From positions 1,364,001 through 1,428,000 of the forward strand of contig OZ244805.1 in assembly GCA_965220095.1 (NCBI GenBank): 64,000 bases of DNA. Direction: 5' to 3'. A program made the position numbers and the translations under genes. This document shows, one piece after another, positions 26,038-35,156 of this stretch; positions within the stretch are counted from its first letter, which is position 1; the number at the start of each line of letters is the position of its first letter. This DNA is from Bin87 sp965220095. Lineage in GTDB: Bacteria; Chloroflexota; Dehalococcoidia; Lucifugimonadales; UBA3495. Under the pieces are notes generated by a model. The model had not been told where the DNA came from, did no database searches, and saw nothing but the letters and a program-made list of their open reading frames with translations.

Positions 26038-26523
26038 TCAGGCACCGCGGAGGGTGGTGAGGATGTGAATGGCGAGGTCGCGGCGGAGGTCGTCCGCGGT
26101 TTGGTTGAAAGTGTTGATTGTGTCTTCGATCCTGTCGATGAGTTCGATGACGTTGGTTACAGAATATGTCCGGTAAGGATTGTAGTCTGCTGCGTGGCGC
26201 TCTTGTTGGGCGGCTGCAAAGAGAATACCAAATTCGTGAATCGCTCTGGGGAATTTATCGCCCAGGCTAGCACTACTGAGTTTGTTCCTGGTCGGGCGGT
26301 GGTCGGCTGCGCGGTAGGTTTGCTGCCAGGCCCACCGTTGTTGGTCTGCCGGTGCCGCTCCAATCAGGGTGTTGGCGTTGCTGGCGGCCAACGTATGGAA
26401 CAGGGCGTAGTAAGCGCAACTGACGGCGCGACGAAGTTAGGTTTGAGTGGCTTGCGCCGACCCTCCGGTAATCACGCCGTAAGCCAGAGTACGGGCAAGG
26501 GCAATAAGTTCGGCCGGGTTCAC
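26038..26523 (-). pseudogene. HEPN-like helical protein interrupted by an in-frame TAA
   Basis: The GTG at 26523 overlaps the stop of the preceding gene (GTGA). After 28 codons (NPAELIALARTLAYGVITGG...) a TAA at 26439-26437 interrupts, and the same frame continues with LRRAVSCAYYALFHTLAASNAN... ERHAADYNPYR to 26038. The interrupted motif LRRAVS.AYYALFH is typical of HEPN-like helical proteins, so the stop falls inside a conserved region. The remaining downstream part could only start at a weak TTG (26391). Confidence 0.7.
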
Positions 26524-26837
26524 CGGAGCAACCGCTCGCGGTTGAGATCCCAGTCCCATTTTTCGATGTACATCGGGTGGATTCGAATGTCCACCCCGAG
26601 GGCATCCAGTTGCGGCTCAATGTCCAGGGGAAGGCCCACGGTGCGGTGGTGGTCCATGTAGCTGTAGTCCCCTTCCCACACAATCCACACGTGCAGGTAG
26701 TCCTCGCCATACCAGTCATCGTGGAGCTGGCGGACGACGATGGGGCCGAAGTGGAGGTTGGGCTGGAACCAGCCGTTGAGGGTGTCGCCGATGACGGCGG
26801 CAACCTGCTCGGCGGTGTCTTTGGTGATGGTGGCCAT
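26520..26837 (-). CDS. Small hypothetical protein paired with a HEPN-like gene
   Basis: 105 residues from the ATG at 26837 (MATITKDTAEQVAAVIGDTL). The core LHVWIVWEGDYSYMDHHRTVGLPLDIEPQLDALGV, then IHPMYIEKWDWD, resembles short proteins encoded upstream of HEPN-type helical proteins (D.R.xxGL...L...GV...P.YIEK). The downstream partner overlaps by 4 bp, indicating coupling. A toxin-antitoxin-like pairing is possible but not shown. Confidence 0.65.
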   Translation of the reverse strand: MATITKDTAEQVAAVIGDTLNGWFQPNLHFGPIVVRQLHDDWYGEDYLHVWIVWEGDYSYMDHHRTVGLPLDIEPQLDALGVDIRIHPMYIEKWDWDLNRERLLR

Positions 26838-26876
26838 GGCTAACGGCTCCTCGATAGTACTTACCCGGTCCGATGT

Positions 26877-26882
26877 TATAAT
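26877..26882 (+). promoter_or_regulatory. Extended -10 promoter candidate for the PD-(D/E)XK gene
   Basis: TGTTATAAT (TGn plus TATAAT) lies 65 bp before the ATG at 26947, in the divergent spacer. The extended -10 could compensate for the lack of a clear -35 box. Confidence 0.5.
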
Positions 26883-26946
26883 CCCGACTGGCCTTTCCAA
26901 CAGCAAATACTGACCGTTCTTCACTTTTACCCTGTTACAAGCCATC

Positions 26947-28293
26947 ATGCAAACCGACGACACCGAACAACGGCAGATTGCAACGCTGCGGGATTTTGCC
27001 GACGGCGTTGATTTGGCCCGGCTGGAACGGCTCGTTGCCGATGATAAGCAGACGCAGATTGCAGCGTTGGAGAGGTTTGCCGTGGACAACCCTGATTTGG
27101 CGCGGTTGGAGGGAATGATCGAAGAGCTGCGTTCTGAGTTTGACGCGCTTGATTTCTTGGGTCTATCCAAGTCGGAAGAGGTCCACTCCAATGTCTTGGC
27201 TTGGTTGCTGAATCCCCGGGAAAGTCATTTGCTGGGGGATTACTATCTCAGGAATTTCCTGACTCAAACCGGCGAAAATGCTGAGGGTATTGGCATTGCT
27301 GCCGATTTGTCAGCAACAGAAGTGCAACGGGAGTGGTTCAACGTAGTGGAGGGCCAAGAAGGATATTTAGATATACTTCTTTTGAACCATGAAACTCAGT
27401 TCTTTTGCGCCATAGAGAATAAGATTTTCTCCTATGAGCATAGTGAGCAGCTAACCCGTTACCGGAAGGCGTTGGAACGAGACTACCCTGATTTCACCAA
27501 GCGTTACGTATTTCTGTCACCGAACGGCGTGCGCCCTTACCTGGAAGAAGAGCAGAAAAGCTGGATACCGACGAACTACGCCACAGTTCTCAATCTGGTA
27601 GATCAAGCGATTGAAAGCAGCGCAAATTCTGTGAGAGAGGACGTTCGCGCATTCCTGAAGCAATACTCAACTACGCTGCGGAGGAAGATCGTGCCCGATA
27701 GTAATACCAACATCCAGCAGCTTGCCAGGGAAATCTACCTGAAGAATCGGGATGTCATTGAGCTGATATATCAGAACAAGCCAAACTATGCGTCAGAAAT
27801 AAAACAGATTTTCAAGGAGGCAATTGCTCGACAAGCGAACTGGAGATTGGACAAGGAGGACACAAACTGGGTTCGATTCCGTCCTTCTTGTTGGGCGGAT
27901 TCAGAGGTAATGGAGACTGGAACCGACTGGCTCCCACAATCCAAAGCGCTGATCCTGTGTCAATTTTACTGCACTGCCAACAATGCCCATTTTTATCTTA
28001 CTCTGGGTCCGGGCTCCGATAGACGCATCAGAGAGAAAATAATCGCCAGTGTCAACCAAAACCCATCTGTGTTCAATCGCACGGGACCTACGTTGATCGA
28101 TGGGTGGATGACATTTCATCGACAAGAACACATCCTTGACGATTCCGACTTGAACGATTGGGATGACTGCGGTGCCGTTGGGCCTGCCAAACTAAGGGCT
28201 TGGGTGACGAATTTCGCCGAGAATCAGTTCCCCGCGATGAATGGAGTCATCGTCAACTGCCTGCGCGAGTACGAAGCAGAGCAGGCACAATAG
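26947..28293 (+). CDS. PD-(D/E)XK nuclease superfamily protein (PF14281-like)
   Basis: 448 residues. The nuclease core is YLDILLLN (D142) followed by FFCAIENKIFS (E157-N-K159) and EQLTRY (Q168), matching the PD-(D/E)XK_4 group. The N-terminal 60 residues hold an internal duplication (QIATLRDFADGVDLARLERL versus QIAALERFAVDNPDLARLEG). The motif EEVHSNVLAWLLNPRESH is also typical of the family. Such proteins are frequent in defence islands; a role here is inference. Lower GC than flanking genes. Confidence 0.8.
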   Translation: MQTDDTEQRQIATLRDFADGVDLARLERLVADDKQTQIAALERFAVDNPDLARLEGMIEELRSEFDALDFLGLSKSEEVHSNVLAWLLNPRESHLLGDYYLRNFLTQTGENAEGIGIAADLSATEVQREWFNVVEGQEGYLDILLLNHETQFFCAIENKIFSYEHSEQLTRYRKALERDYPDFTKRYVFLSPNGVRPYLEEEQKSWIPTNYATVLNLVDQAIESSANSVREDVRAFLKQYSTTLRRKIVPDSNTNIQQLAREIYLKNRDVIELIYQNKPNYASEIKQIFKEAIARQANWRLDKEDTNWVRFRPSCWADSEVMETGTDWLPQSKALILCQFYCTANNAHFYLTLGPGSDRRIREKIIASVNQNPSVFNRTGPTLIDGWMTFHRQEHILDDSDLNDWDDCGAVGPAKLRAWVTNFAENQFPAMNGVIVNCLREYEAEQAQ

Positions 28294-28319
28294 TGACGGC
28301 GCAATCGCCAACAATCGGA

Positions 28320-28775
28320 TTACAAATGCACCACGTTCAGCGGCTGGCCCCACGCTGCCGCCAGGTGTTCCAGGGCGAGCCGGCGGTGGCATTGTACGGC
28401 GGTGGGCTCGGCACACAGTAGCACGGTTGGCGTGGCAAACTCCTTTGGCGACATCGCCAACTCCGGGCGGCGCTGCGCCATGATGCCGGCGTAGGTCTGC
28501 TCGTATTGCTGCCAGGTAATGCGTTTGCCGCGCCAGTCGTCCAGCAGCTCCGGCGTGGGCGACAGCAGGGGTCGATGCACGTATTCGATGCCGCACAGCT
28601 GCTCCAGAAACCAGGGCAAATCCTGCCGGCGGGCGAAGATGGCCATTTGCGATGTGTTCCGCAGGCGCACGTCAATCAGCCGCTTGACCCCGGCGTTCCG
28701 CAACGTCTCGAAGAAGTCCTCGGCGGTGCGGCGGGTGAAGCCGATGGTGTAGACGGTTGGCACTGGCGAATTCAA
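28320..28775 (-). CDS. DUF488 family protein
   Basis: 151 residues. Signature TVYTIGFTRRTAEDFFETLRNAGVKRLIDVR at the N-terminus and VLLCAEPTAVQCHRRLALEHLA near the C-terminus (the Cys-His-Arg motif of DUF488). Members bind or modify nucleic acid in some proposals but no activity is established. It lies 15 bp downstream of the carboxymuconolactone decarboxylase-like gene on the same strand. Confidence 0.9.
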   Translation of the reverse strand: MNSPVPTVYTIGFTRRTAEDFFETLRNAGVKRLIDVRLRNTSQMAIFARRQDLPWFLEQLCGIEYVHRPLLSPTPELLDDWRGKRITWQQYEQTYAGIMAQRRPELAMSPKEFATPTVLLCAEPTAVQCHRRLALEHLAAAWGQPLNVVHL

Positions 28776-28790
28776 CGGGCGCGGAAACCG

Positions 28791-29339
28791 TCAGTAGGTC
28801 AACGCGTCCGGTGTGCCGTCCGGCAGCTCCACCTGTAGGGCTTGCAGACTGTGCGCCAGCCCGTGGTAGTAGGCCACCACAACCAGCATATCCACGATGC
28901 CGGCGTCTCCAATGATGCCACGCACCGCTTCAAACGTGGAGTCGGCGACGCGGTGCTGACGCAGTAGTTCGATAACAAACTGGGACACCGCAGCATCATC
29001 GCCGGACAAACCGGCGGGCGACCGGTACTCGTGGATCGCCGCAATTTCAGAGTCAGTGAGGCCAGCGTTGCGGGCGGCGGGCTGGTTCACCGTCCAGACG
29101 TAGTGCCCGCAGGCTTCGCGCGCCGCCGTGAGGACGGCCACAGCCTTGACGCGGGGTGGCAACGGAGTTTCAAAGCGTACATAGCCGCCCAGGTGAGCGA
29201 AGTTGCTGGATGCCTGTGGGTTGTTGAGCAGGGCAGCGTAGTTGCGTTGCACGCCGCCTCGGGAAGTTTCTATCTCATCCCAAACCGCTTGCCCGGCAGC
29301 ATCCATATTCTCTCGGGTTGCAAAAGGTACTCGCGCCAT
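28791..29339 (-). CDS. Carboxymuconolactone decarboxylase (AhpD-like) family protein
   Basis: 182 residues with the all-helical CMD fold: NYAALLNNPQASSNFAHLGGYVRF, then VKAVAVLTAAREACGHYVWTVNQPAARNAG. The peroxidase-type CXXC motif is absent; the region reads EACGHYVW, as in members that are decarboxylases or of unknown function. Substrate unknown. The ATG at 29339 follows GGAGGATTATTGAT. Confidence 0.88.
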   Translation of the reverse strand: MARVPFATRENMDAAGQAVWDEIETSRGGVQRNYAALLNNPQASSNFAHLGGYVRFETPLPPRVKAVAVLTAAREACGHYVWTVNQPAARNAGLTDSEIAAIHEYRSPAGLSGDDAAVSQFVIELLRQHRVADSTFEAVRGIIGDAGIVDMLVVVAYYHGLAHSLQALQVELPDGTPDALTY

Positions 29340-29401
29340 ATCAATAATCCTCCTGGGGGACAGCCGAACGCGGAACAGTCAAACTCCGCGAACGCTATCC
29401 A

Positions 29402-29762
29402 TTAGTTGCGTGGTAGTTTAGTTGCGTGGTAGTTGGGCGGGTTTTGGCCATTGGCTTGGGGCGGCGCCTCGTTGAACGGTTCACCTCTGGCTTCGGCGGC
29501 CAGACGGCGGGGGGTTCCACTCCGCCCAGAGTTTTTGGACGGTGTCCCGGCCTTCCTTGCAGCCTTCTTCTCGGCCTTCTTCGCGGGCCCGGCGTCTGAT
29601 CATTGCTCCGATTACCATGTCTCCTGCCTCTACTGCTATGACTGCCCCGGCCAGGGAAGCTGCTGCCTCGCGTGTCGCCTGGTCGATGGCCACCCTGGTG
29701 ATTTCATGCCAGGCTCCGATGTCCCCAGCGGTAACCGTCGACCAGGTGGCTATCGCGGTCAA
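29402..29762 (-). pseudogene. Small charged-tail protein with a frameshift in a C run
   Basis: From 29762 the frame encodes MTAIATWSTVTAGDIGAWHEI... RREEGREEGCKEGRDTVQKLWAEWN then reads into PPPSGRRSQR and stops at 29481. Removing one C from the CCCCCC run after WAEWN restores PRRLAAEARGEPFNEAPPQ and an open frame to 29402. The EGR-rich coil followed by R.RLAAEARGEPF.E.PP is a recurrent C-terminus of small hypothetical proteins in such genomes, so the shifted frame is the likely ancestral one. Function unknown. Confidence 0.6.
29403..29434. repeat. Perfect 16-bp tandem duplication
   Basis: TAGTTGCGTGGTAGTT is repeated exactly at 29403-29418 and 29419-29434, at the 3' end of the frameshifted small gene. 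Confidence 0.95.
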
Positions 29763-29957
29763 CGTAATTGCATCTACGCTGAATATACCAAATAATTATT
29801 CGCAAAGAGCACAGCACCAATTCATACCAATCCGTGAGTAAGATCAGAGATTATATCCGGTACACTTGCGCTATGTTTGCCTATATGCCGGCCAGTCTGT
29901 CGGCAATTGTTCGGCAAACAACCCGCTAACCATCCATCAACCACGCCAACCCACCCG

Positions 29958-31123
29958 CTACCTCACGCTGCCAGCCAGGCGAAGCATGGGCGTAGATAAA
30001 TGAGCGCAGATATCTGACGTGATGGAACCCCGGGAATAACCCAGCCGTTGCGACACCTTAACAACATTGCGACCAGTCTGCAACGCCACCGACGCATGAA
30101 AATGCCGCAACGCACGCGTCGTCAAACCCTTCAATCCAACCGCCGCACCATACGCACCAACGCCTCCAACACTGTCCCCGACGTCCGGTAACCACCCATC
30201 CGGTTCGGGAATAGCAAGTTCAAACCCTCCCACACCTCGCCAGCTTTCTCCATATCAACTTATCACCTTGCTGCCGATCACGGCGCTCTAACCAGACCTC
30301 CACAGTACCCGGGTCCAGGTCCACCCGGCGTCGCCCTGCCCGGGACTCGGGACTGATTACCTCCAACTTGCCATCCAAACCCAGACCCACGCTGCACCAC
30401 ACCCGCAAATACCTGCCGCCAAAATCAACTTCGGTCCACCGCAAGGCCAACACCTCACCAATCCGCATCCCCGTATAGGCCACCAAGCGGGATAACGCAT
30501 AGTAATCAGCGTTCCTGGATTTCACATGATCCAACAACTTCGACACCGACTCCACGTCAGGAGTAGCCGGCTCCTGGCGCTCGTACACCGCCGCATCCAG
30601 GCCGCGCAAAGGATTCTGACGAATCAAATCCGACTGCAAAGCGCAATTCACTACCACCGAAAACACGCGACGGCGATGATAAAGCACGCTGTGAGAAACT
30701 CCCTGGGCCGCTAGACGAGCCTCCATCCGGAATATCTGGGCAGCACAAGCCGGTACACCGGAATATCACCCAGCTCAGGTAGCAAGTAAAGCCGAATCGT
30801 CCGCTCATATCAGCGGCAGGTTAGAGGACGGAGCCGGGGATAGACCCGCTCCTTCAGCCAACGCTCCATAATATAGCCAAAACCAGACGGGGCGACAATT
30901 GCTCCCCGACCATGTCTGCTTCACGGAGCATACCGGTCAACACTCGCTCCGCCTCCGCCGTGGTACCCCGCACCGTGCGGAACCGCCGCACTCGACGGCC
31001 ATCAGTATCACGGCCCAGATCAACCGTTAGCTCCCAGGAGCCACGGCTACGGCGACGCACGCTGCCACGCGTGGAAAACCCTCCGGCATCCCGGCACAGA
31101 CGGAACCGGGCGATTCGTACCAC
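29958..31123 (-). pseudogene. Decayed tyrosine recombinase / phage integrase
   Basis: Fragments in different frames follow the order of one integrase. N-terminal domain: RGSVRRRSRGSWELTVDLGRD then RTVRGTTAEAERVLTGMLREAD (about 31070-30920). Core-binding segment: LYLLPELGDIPVYRLV (about 30780). Catalytic domain: YTGMRIGEVLALRWTEVDF (about 30470-30410) and LTTRALRHFHASVALQTGRN (about 30120-30060). There are at least three frameshifts and an in-frame TGA. The nucleophile Tyr position in the final motif reads Cys (DICAHL). Probably a relic of an integrated element. Confidence 0.8.
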
Positions 31124-31637
31124 GATATTGTGGTGCGCAAGCCGTCAAATGTGCCCAACACACGACGCTCCATCTCAACACCCTGCAAAGGCGCCAACTC
31201 TCCGGAACGGCAATGGTCGCCGATTGCCAAAGCCACCCAACCCCCGGCGGGGGCAGCCTGGAGGGGTTCGGGCATACCTCGCCGACGCCATTCACGATGT
31301 CCGATACTCCAACGAGTTGGCTTCGGTTACCCGGTTCATCCTCGTAATACACCACATCATCGTACTGCGGATGCAACAGCAGGAGCGAAGCGCCGCGAGC
31401 ACCTCAGCCAGAGCGGGCATCACTCCTCCCGTGGTATCCCCTAACAGGGTGTTGAATTAGGGTGGTGGGTTAGCTGGTCGAGGCTTCGGCGGGATGTGTT
31501 TGGCGGTGTAGCCGCCGGTCTTGGCGACTGTGCGACCGCTACGAAGGTCGGCGGTGGCGATACTCAGGGGGCCAGAGCACTACAGGTTAGGCGATTCGAC
31601 CTGGACTGGACGGGAACGGCAAACTATTCTGCCTCGT
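31124..31637. other. Region without a confident gene
   Basis: Only short frames with low-complexity composition occur, on both strands. It lies between the integrase relic and a decayed transposase, so it is probably degraded mobile DNA. A minus-strand stretch near 31170-31290 (GGWVALAIGDHCRSGELAPL) looks protein-like but has no recognisable family. Confidence 0.5.
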
Positions 31638-32564
31638 TCAGGCCGGGACCGCGGTTAGTTTGGCCAGCCGCACCAGGTTGTATCCGGCGACTGTCAGCTC
31701 GGCCCACATCCGGTTCCGGTCGACGCCACGGTAGCGCAACTTCCTACCTCCGGCTACCGTCTTGATCCAGCCGAAGACCTCCTCCACGCGCTGGCGCACC
31801 CGTTGGCTCACCCGATAGCCCTCATGACGGGTGGTTCTTTCGTCGATGGCCGAGCGCTGCTTCTGGACCACCCGAGGCGTCACATTCAGGTTGCGGCATC
31901 GCCAGATGAACCCCCTGGCATCATAGCCCCGGTCGGCGTCCACCGTGATCCGACCGGTGCCCGGCACCGCCCCCAGCATGGTAATGGCGCCATCCCGTTC
32001 CCAGGTCCCGCCCGCCGGTGTGAGCATCACGTCCATCACCAGACCCTGCCGGTTGTCCATGAGCACATGACCTGCAAAGCACAGGCGCGCTTCCTTCCCG
32101 GAGCCTTGCTTCGCCAGACGGGCCTCCGGACTCTTGGTGGGTTCAGGGGTTGATTCACGGATCTCGTTGCGGCGTCTCTGGCCGCGAAAGTCCACCTCCC
32201 GATTGCGACCGCCACCGCCAGCAGGAACTCTCGAGATACTTCCGCCTCCAGCAATCGACTTCGGTTCTTCGCAAATACCGAGTGGTCGAAGCTGTGGTCC
32301 ATGATGTTCAAATCCAGGAACCACTTGAACAGCAGGTCGTTTTCCAACCATTCGCAGAACTGGCGCTCGCTGCGTACCGAGTACAGCGCCATCAGCAAGC
32401 AGGCTTTGAGCAGGTGCTCTGGCGGTATCGAAGGTCGACGGCAGCTGCGCCAGCGCCCGATCCACCATGGGTTTGATCCGCCGGATGGGATGACTCTGGG
32501 GCACCAGGGCGTCGGGGGTTACCGCCGTGATCATCTCAACCTGTCGCGCCGCCTTGCCTCGCAT
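31638..32564 (-). pseudogene. Decayed IS5-superfamily transposase
   Basis: The C-terminal half is well kept: DNRQGLVMDVMLTPAGG, ITVDADRGYDARGF, then HEGYRVSQRVRQRVEEVFGWIKT, containing the final catalytic E region of IS5-type DDE enzymes. The middle (MALYSVRSERQFCEWLENDL, FKWFLDLNIMDHSFDHSVF, 32398-32200) is in another frame, and the N-terminus (HPIRRIKPMVDRALAQL) returns to the first. At least two frameshifts and a deletion after STFD make it non-functional. Terminal repeats were not found. Confidence 0.85.
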
Positions 32565-33305
32565 GAGCAACCTCCACACCTGTCCTACCCCGCATACGTC
32601 ACCATCACCCCGTCGGCCAACCCCTTTTTCAACACCCTGCTTGGCCATTTTCCACTCGGCCATGGGCATCGGCGTGCCCTTCCGTGATGCGACGGCGGCC
32701 GTTTCCGGAGCAGGGTTTCGGATCGCGGCGGTGGTGGTAGCTCGGCGAATTTTGCCCGGCCGGCTGTCGGACTGGCGATGTCCTTGCCGGCCACCAGCTG
32801 GATGGTCGCCATCACCTGGTCGATGTCGGCTTCAATCGATAGCGGCTTCAATGGATAGCGTGACGCTGGCCAAGTTCCTTTCCGCCAGGTGCGTATCTTG
32901 GTTGCCGCGCCGCCGTTTTCGTCCCGAAGCGAAAGCGGCAAGAGTGTGCAACGCAGCCGTTTCGGCGAGCCACCGCCGGTCCGAACGTGGTGTTTGCGCA
33001 AGATCGGAGTTGAGCATGGCGGCTGCCACGGCGCGTCGCTGGTTCCCGTTCCCGACATCGCTATTGTAGGGCTGAACATATCGACGAATCCGATATTCCT
33101 GCAAACCCAATATAACGTGAATCGTCTTCACACACGATATACTTGCGGAATAGAATTACCACACGTCAAGATGCGACGTGTTATTAGCGCGGAGTTATTT
33201 AACCAGCGCATCGTCAGGGTCGAAGCGGATAAGAACAGCCGATCCTGCAACGCTGGATTATCCAGATCGCAGAGTATATTCCGATACGGATTGGAGGTTG
33301 GAATC
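32565..33305. other. Region without a confident gene, upstream of the ABC transporter
   Basis: No coding frame with family character was recognised. It includes a 16-bp tandem duplication (CGGCTTCAATCGATAG at 32827-32842, CGGCTTCAATGGATAG at 32843-32858). The last 200 bp are AT-richer and should contain the promoter of the transporter operon, but no consensus box was clear. Confidence 0.5.
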
Positions 33306-35057
33306 ATGATACGGAGTTTGAATCCAGGCTCAAAAACCCTAATTTTGACCTCTTGTTTGTGCTCCCTGATATTTCTGATTGCGTGTGGGGGAACGGCGAC
33401 GCCCGAGGTAACCCCGGTTTCGGAGCCCGCGTCGCAGACGACGACCGGCGCCGCGCAGGATACGCCGGTCCCGACGGCTAACCCGGCGCTTGTTGTACAG
33501 GATGCCGGATTCCTGCGAGCGTTGGAGCCTGACGCCAAGTACGGTGGCACTCTGAAGTGGGGCGGCATAGCAAGCTCCACTCTTTACGATCTTCACCAGA
33601 CCAACAGCATCGCTAATATGGGACCGCAAAGGCCCATGTATGACCTCCTGGTGCAAGTGGATCCCGTTGGTTGGGACGAGGTAATCCCGGACTTGGCGAC
33701 AAGTTGGGAGGTATCGGATGACGGGTTGACTTACACCTTCTTCATTCGTGAGGGGGTGACATTCCACGACGGCGCTCCCCTGACTGCCGATGATGTGGCG
33801 GCCACCTTCACCCAGATTATTTTCCCCCGGGAAGGGGTGCTCAGCCCGCGGAAGACCCTCTTCGAACCGGTGCAGGAGATCGTGGTCGTTGACCCACTCA
33901 CCGTTGAGTTCCGCCTTTCGGAGCCCAGGGGTTTTCTGCTACGCGCTTTTGCCGCCGGATTCAATGCGATCGTGCGCAAACAGACCCTGGAGGACAACAA
34001 CTACGACCTGCGGCGAGTGCCCGACTACCCGGGCACCGGCCCGTTCAAGCACGAGAGCCTGGAGCCCGGAATCGTACGGCGGATGGTAAAAAACGAAAAC
34101 TACTGGAACCCCGACCTACCGTACTTGGATGAAATGCAGGCCTTTCACCTTGACCTCGGTCCCAAGACCGGAGCAGCCTGCCTAGCCAACACCGTGGACT
34201 TTTGCTGGGGCATCGACCCGGTTACCGCCCAGAGGGTCCCGGACGTCGACGGCTTGAGCACCGTTGAAATCTCTCCGGTGATACGAACCGGGATGTACAT
34301 CAACGTCCACAAGAAACCTTTCGACGACCCCAGGGTACGCCGGGCCATCAATCTCGTTCTGGACAAGCAAGCTCTGCTTGATTCCGTCGGTGAACTCACG
34401 GCTATGTACCCACAAGGGTGGGTCCTGCGCAATGACTCCCTCTTTGCGGAGCGTTGGGAGATGGTGAATGACCAGCCCGGCTACCGCACTCCAACAGCGG
34501 AGGATATAGCGGAGGCCCAGCGGCTGATGCAAGAAGCAGGGTACGGAGATGGCGTCGAAGGCGTAGACCTTATCGTACGAGACACCATAGCCTTCGCCGT
34601 GGCTTGGGGGCCAATCGTCCAAGACTTGTTGCAGCGGCATTTGAATATTGGTTCCGACATACGGCTGACCGCCTCCGGGGTATGGTACGAAGAAATGGAC
34701 CGAGGTAATTGGGACCTATCTCCCATCGGTATGGCCGTCGTGATTCCGCACGTCGGAGATTACTGGGCCGCCGGATGGAAGACCGGTGGAGGAAGAAATT
34801 ACAACGACTACTCCAATCCGGTCTTCGATGAGATCCTGGCCCAAGCGGCGCGCACGTCCGATCCGGAAGAGTATAAAGCCCTTGTTTATCGGGGAGCCGA
34901 TATCCTGGATGAGGACTTGCCCTTCATCACATTCGGTAATCTAGTCATTTCAGTAGCTTGGTGGGACTACGTGCATCCCGGGGCGACGGCTGCCAAAGGA
35001 GGCAACTTCTGGGACGGAATGCGCCGGGAGATCTGGTGGGTGGATCAGGTCCAATAA
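33306..35057 (+). CDS. ABC transporter substrate-binding lipoprotein, family 5 (peptide/oligopeptide type)
   Basis: 583 residues. A basic n-region and hydrophobic stretch end in the lipobox LIAC with lipidated C27. A Thr/Pro-rich linker (TPEVTPVSEPASQTTTG) follows, then the family 5 fold: YDLLVQVDPVGWDEVIPDLATSWEVSDDGLTYTF, REGVTFHDGAPLTADDV, DDPRVRRAINLVLDKQALL. It would capture peptides or similar solutes outside the membrane for the permeases downstream. The ATG at 33306 follows TTGGAGGTTGG; a longer upstream frame lacks a signal sequence. Confidence 0.95.
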   Translation: MIRSLNPGSKTLILTSCLCSLIFLIACGGTATPEVTPVSEPASQTTTGAAQDTPVPTANPALVVQDAGFLRALEPDAKYGGTLKWGGIASSTLYDLHQTNSIANMGPQRPMYDLLVQVDPVGWDEVIPDLATSWEVSDDGLTYTFFIREGVTFHDGAPLTADDVAATFTQIIFPREGVLSPRKTLFEPVQEIVVVDPLTVEFRLSEPRGFLLRAFAAGFNAIVRKQTLEDNNYDLRRVPDYPGTGPFKHESLEPGIVRRMVKNENYWNPDLPYLDEMQAFHLDLGPKTGAACLANTVDFCWGIDPVTAQRVPDVDGLSTVEISPVIRTGMYINVHKKPFDDPRVRRAINLVLDKQALLDSVGELTAMYPQGWVLRNDSLFAERWEMVNDQPGYRTPTAEDIAEAQRLMQEAGYGDGVEGVDLIVRDTIAFAVAWGPIVQDLLQRHLNIGSDIRLTASGVWYEEMDRGNWDLSPIGMAVVIPHVGDYWAAGWKTGGGRNYNDYSNPVFDEILAQAARTSDPEEYKALVYRGADILDEDLPFITFGNLVISVAWWDYVHPGATAAKGGNFWDGMRREIWWVDQVQ

Positions 35058-35156
35058 CATCCCATGCCGGCTCAGGAAACCCCGAATCAAGACAGGCTGT
35101 AAGTCGGTGGGTATTATGCTGGGTCGCCCAAGCTCCGGGAGGAGGTCCAGAATCAG

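Noticed and set aside
21851..26439. TAA stops at 21851 and 26439 as evidence of stop-codon reassignment
   Set aside because: Many intact genes in the window end with TAA at the expected position, and conserved housekeeping genes have no internal TAA.
31027..31376. Minus-strand frames between the integrase and IS5 relics as genes
   Set aside because: Conflicting overlapping frames, no family match and a setting of degraded mobile DNA.
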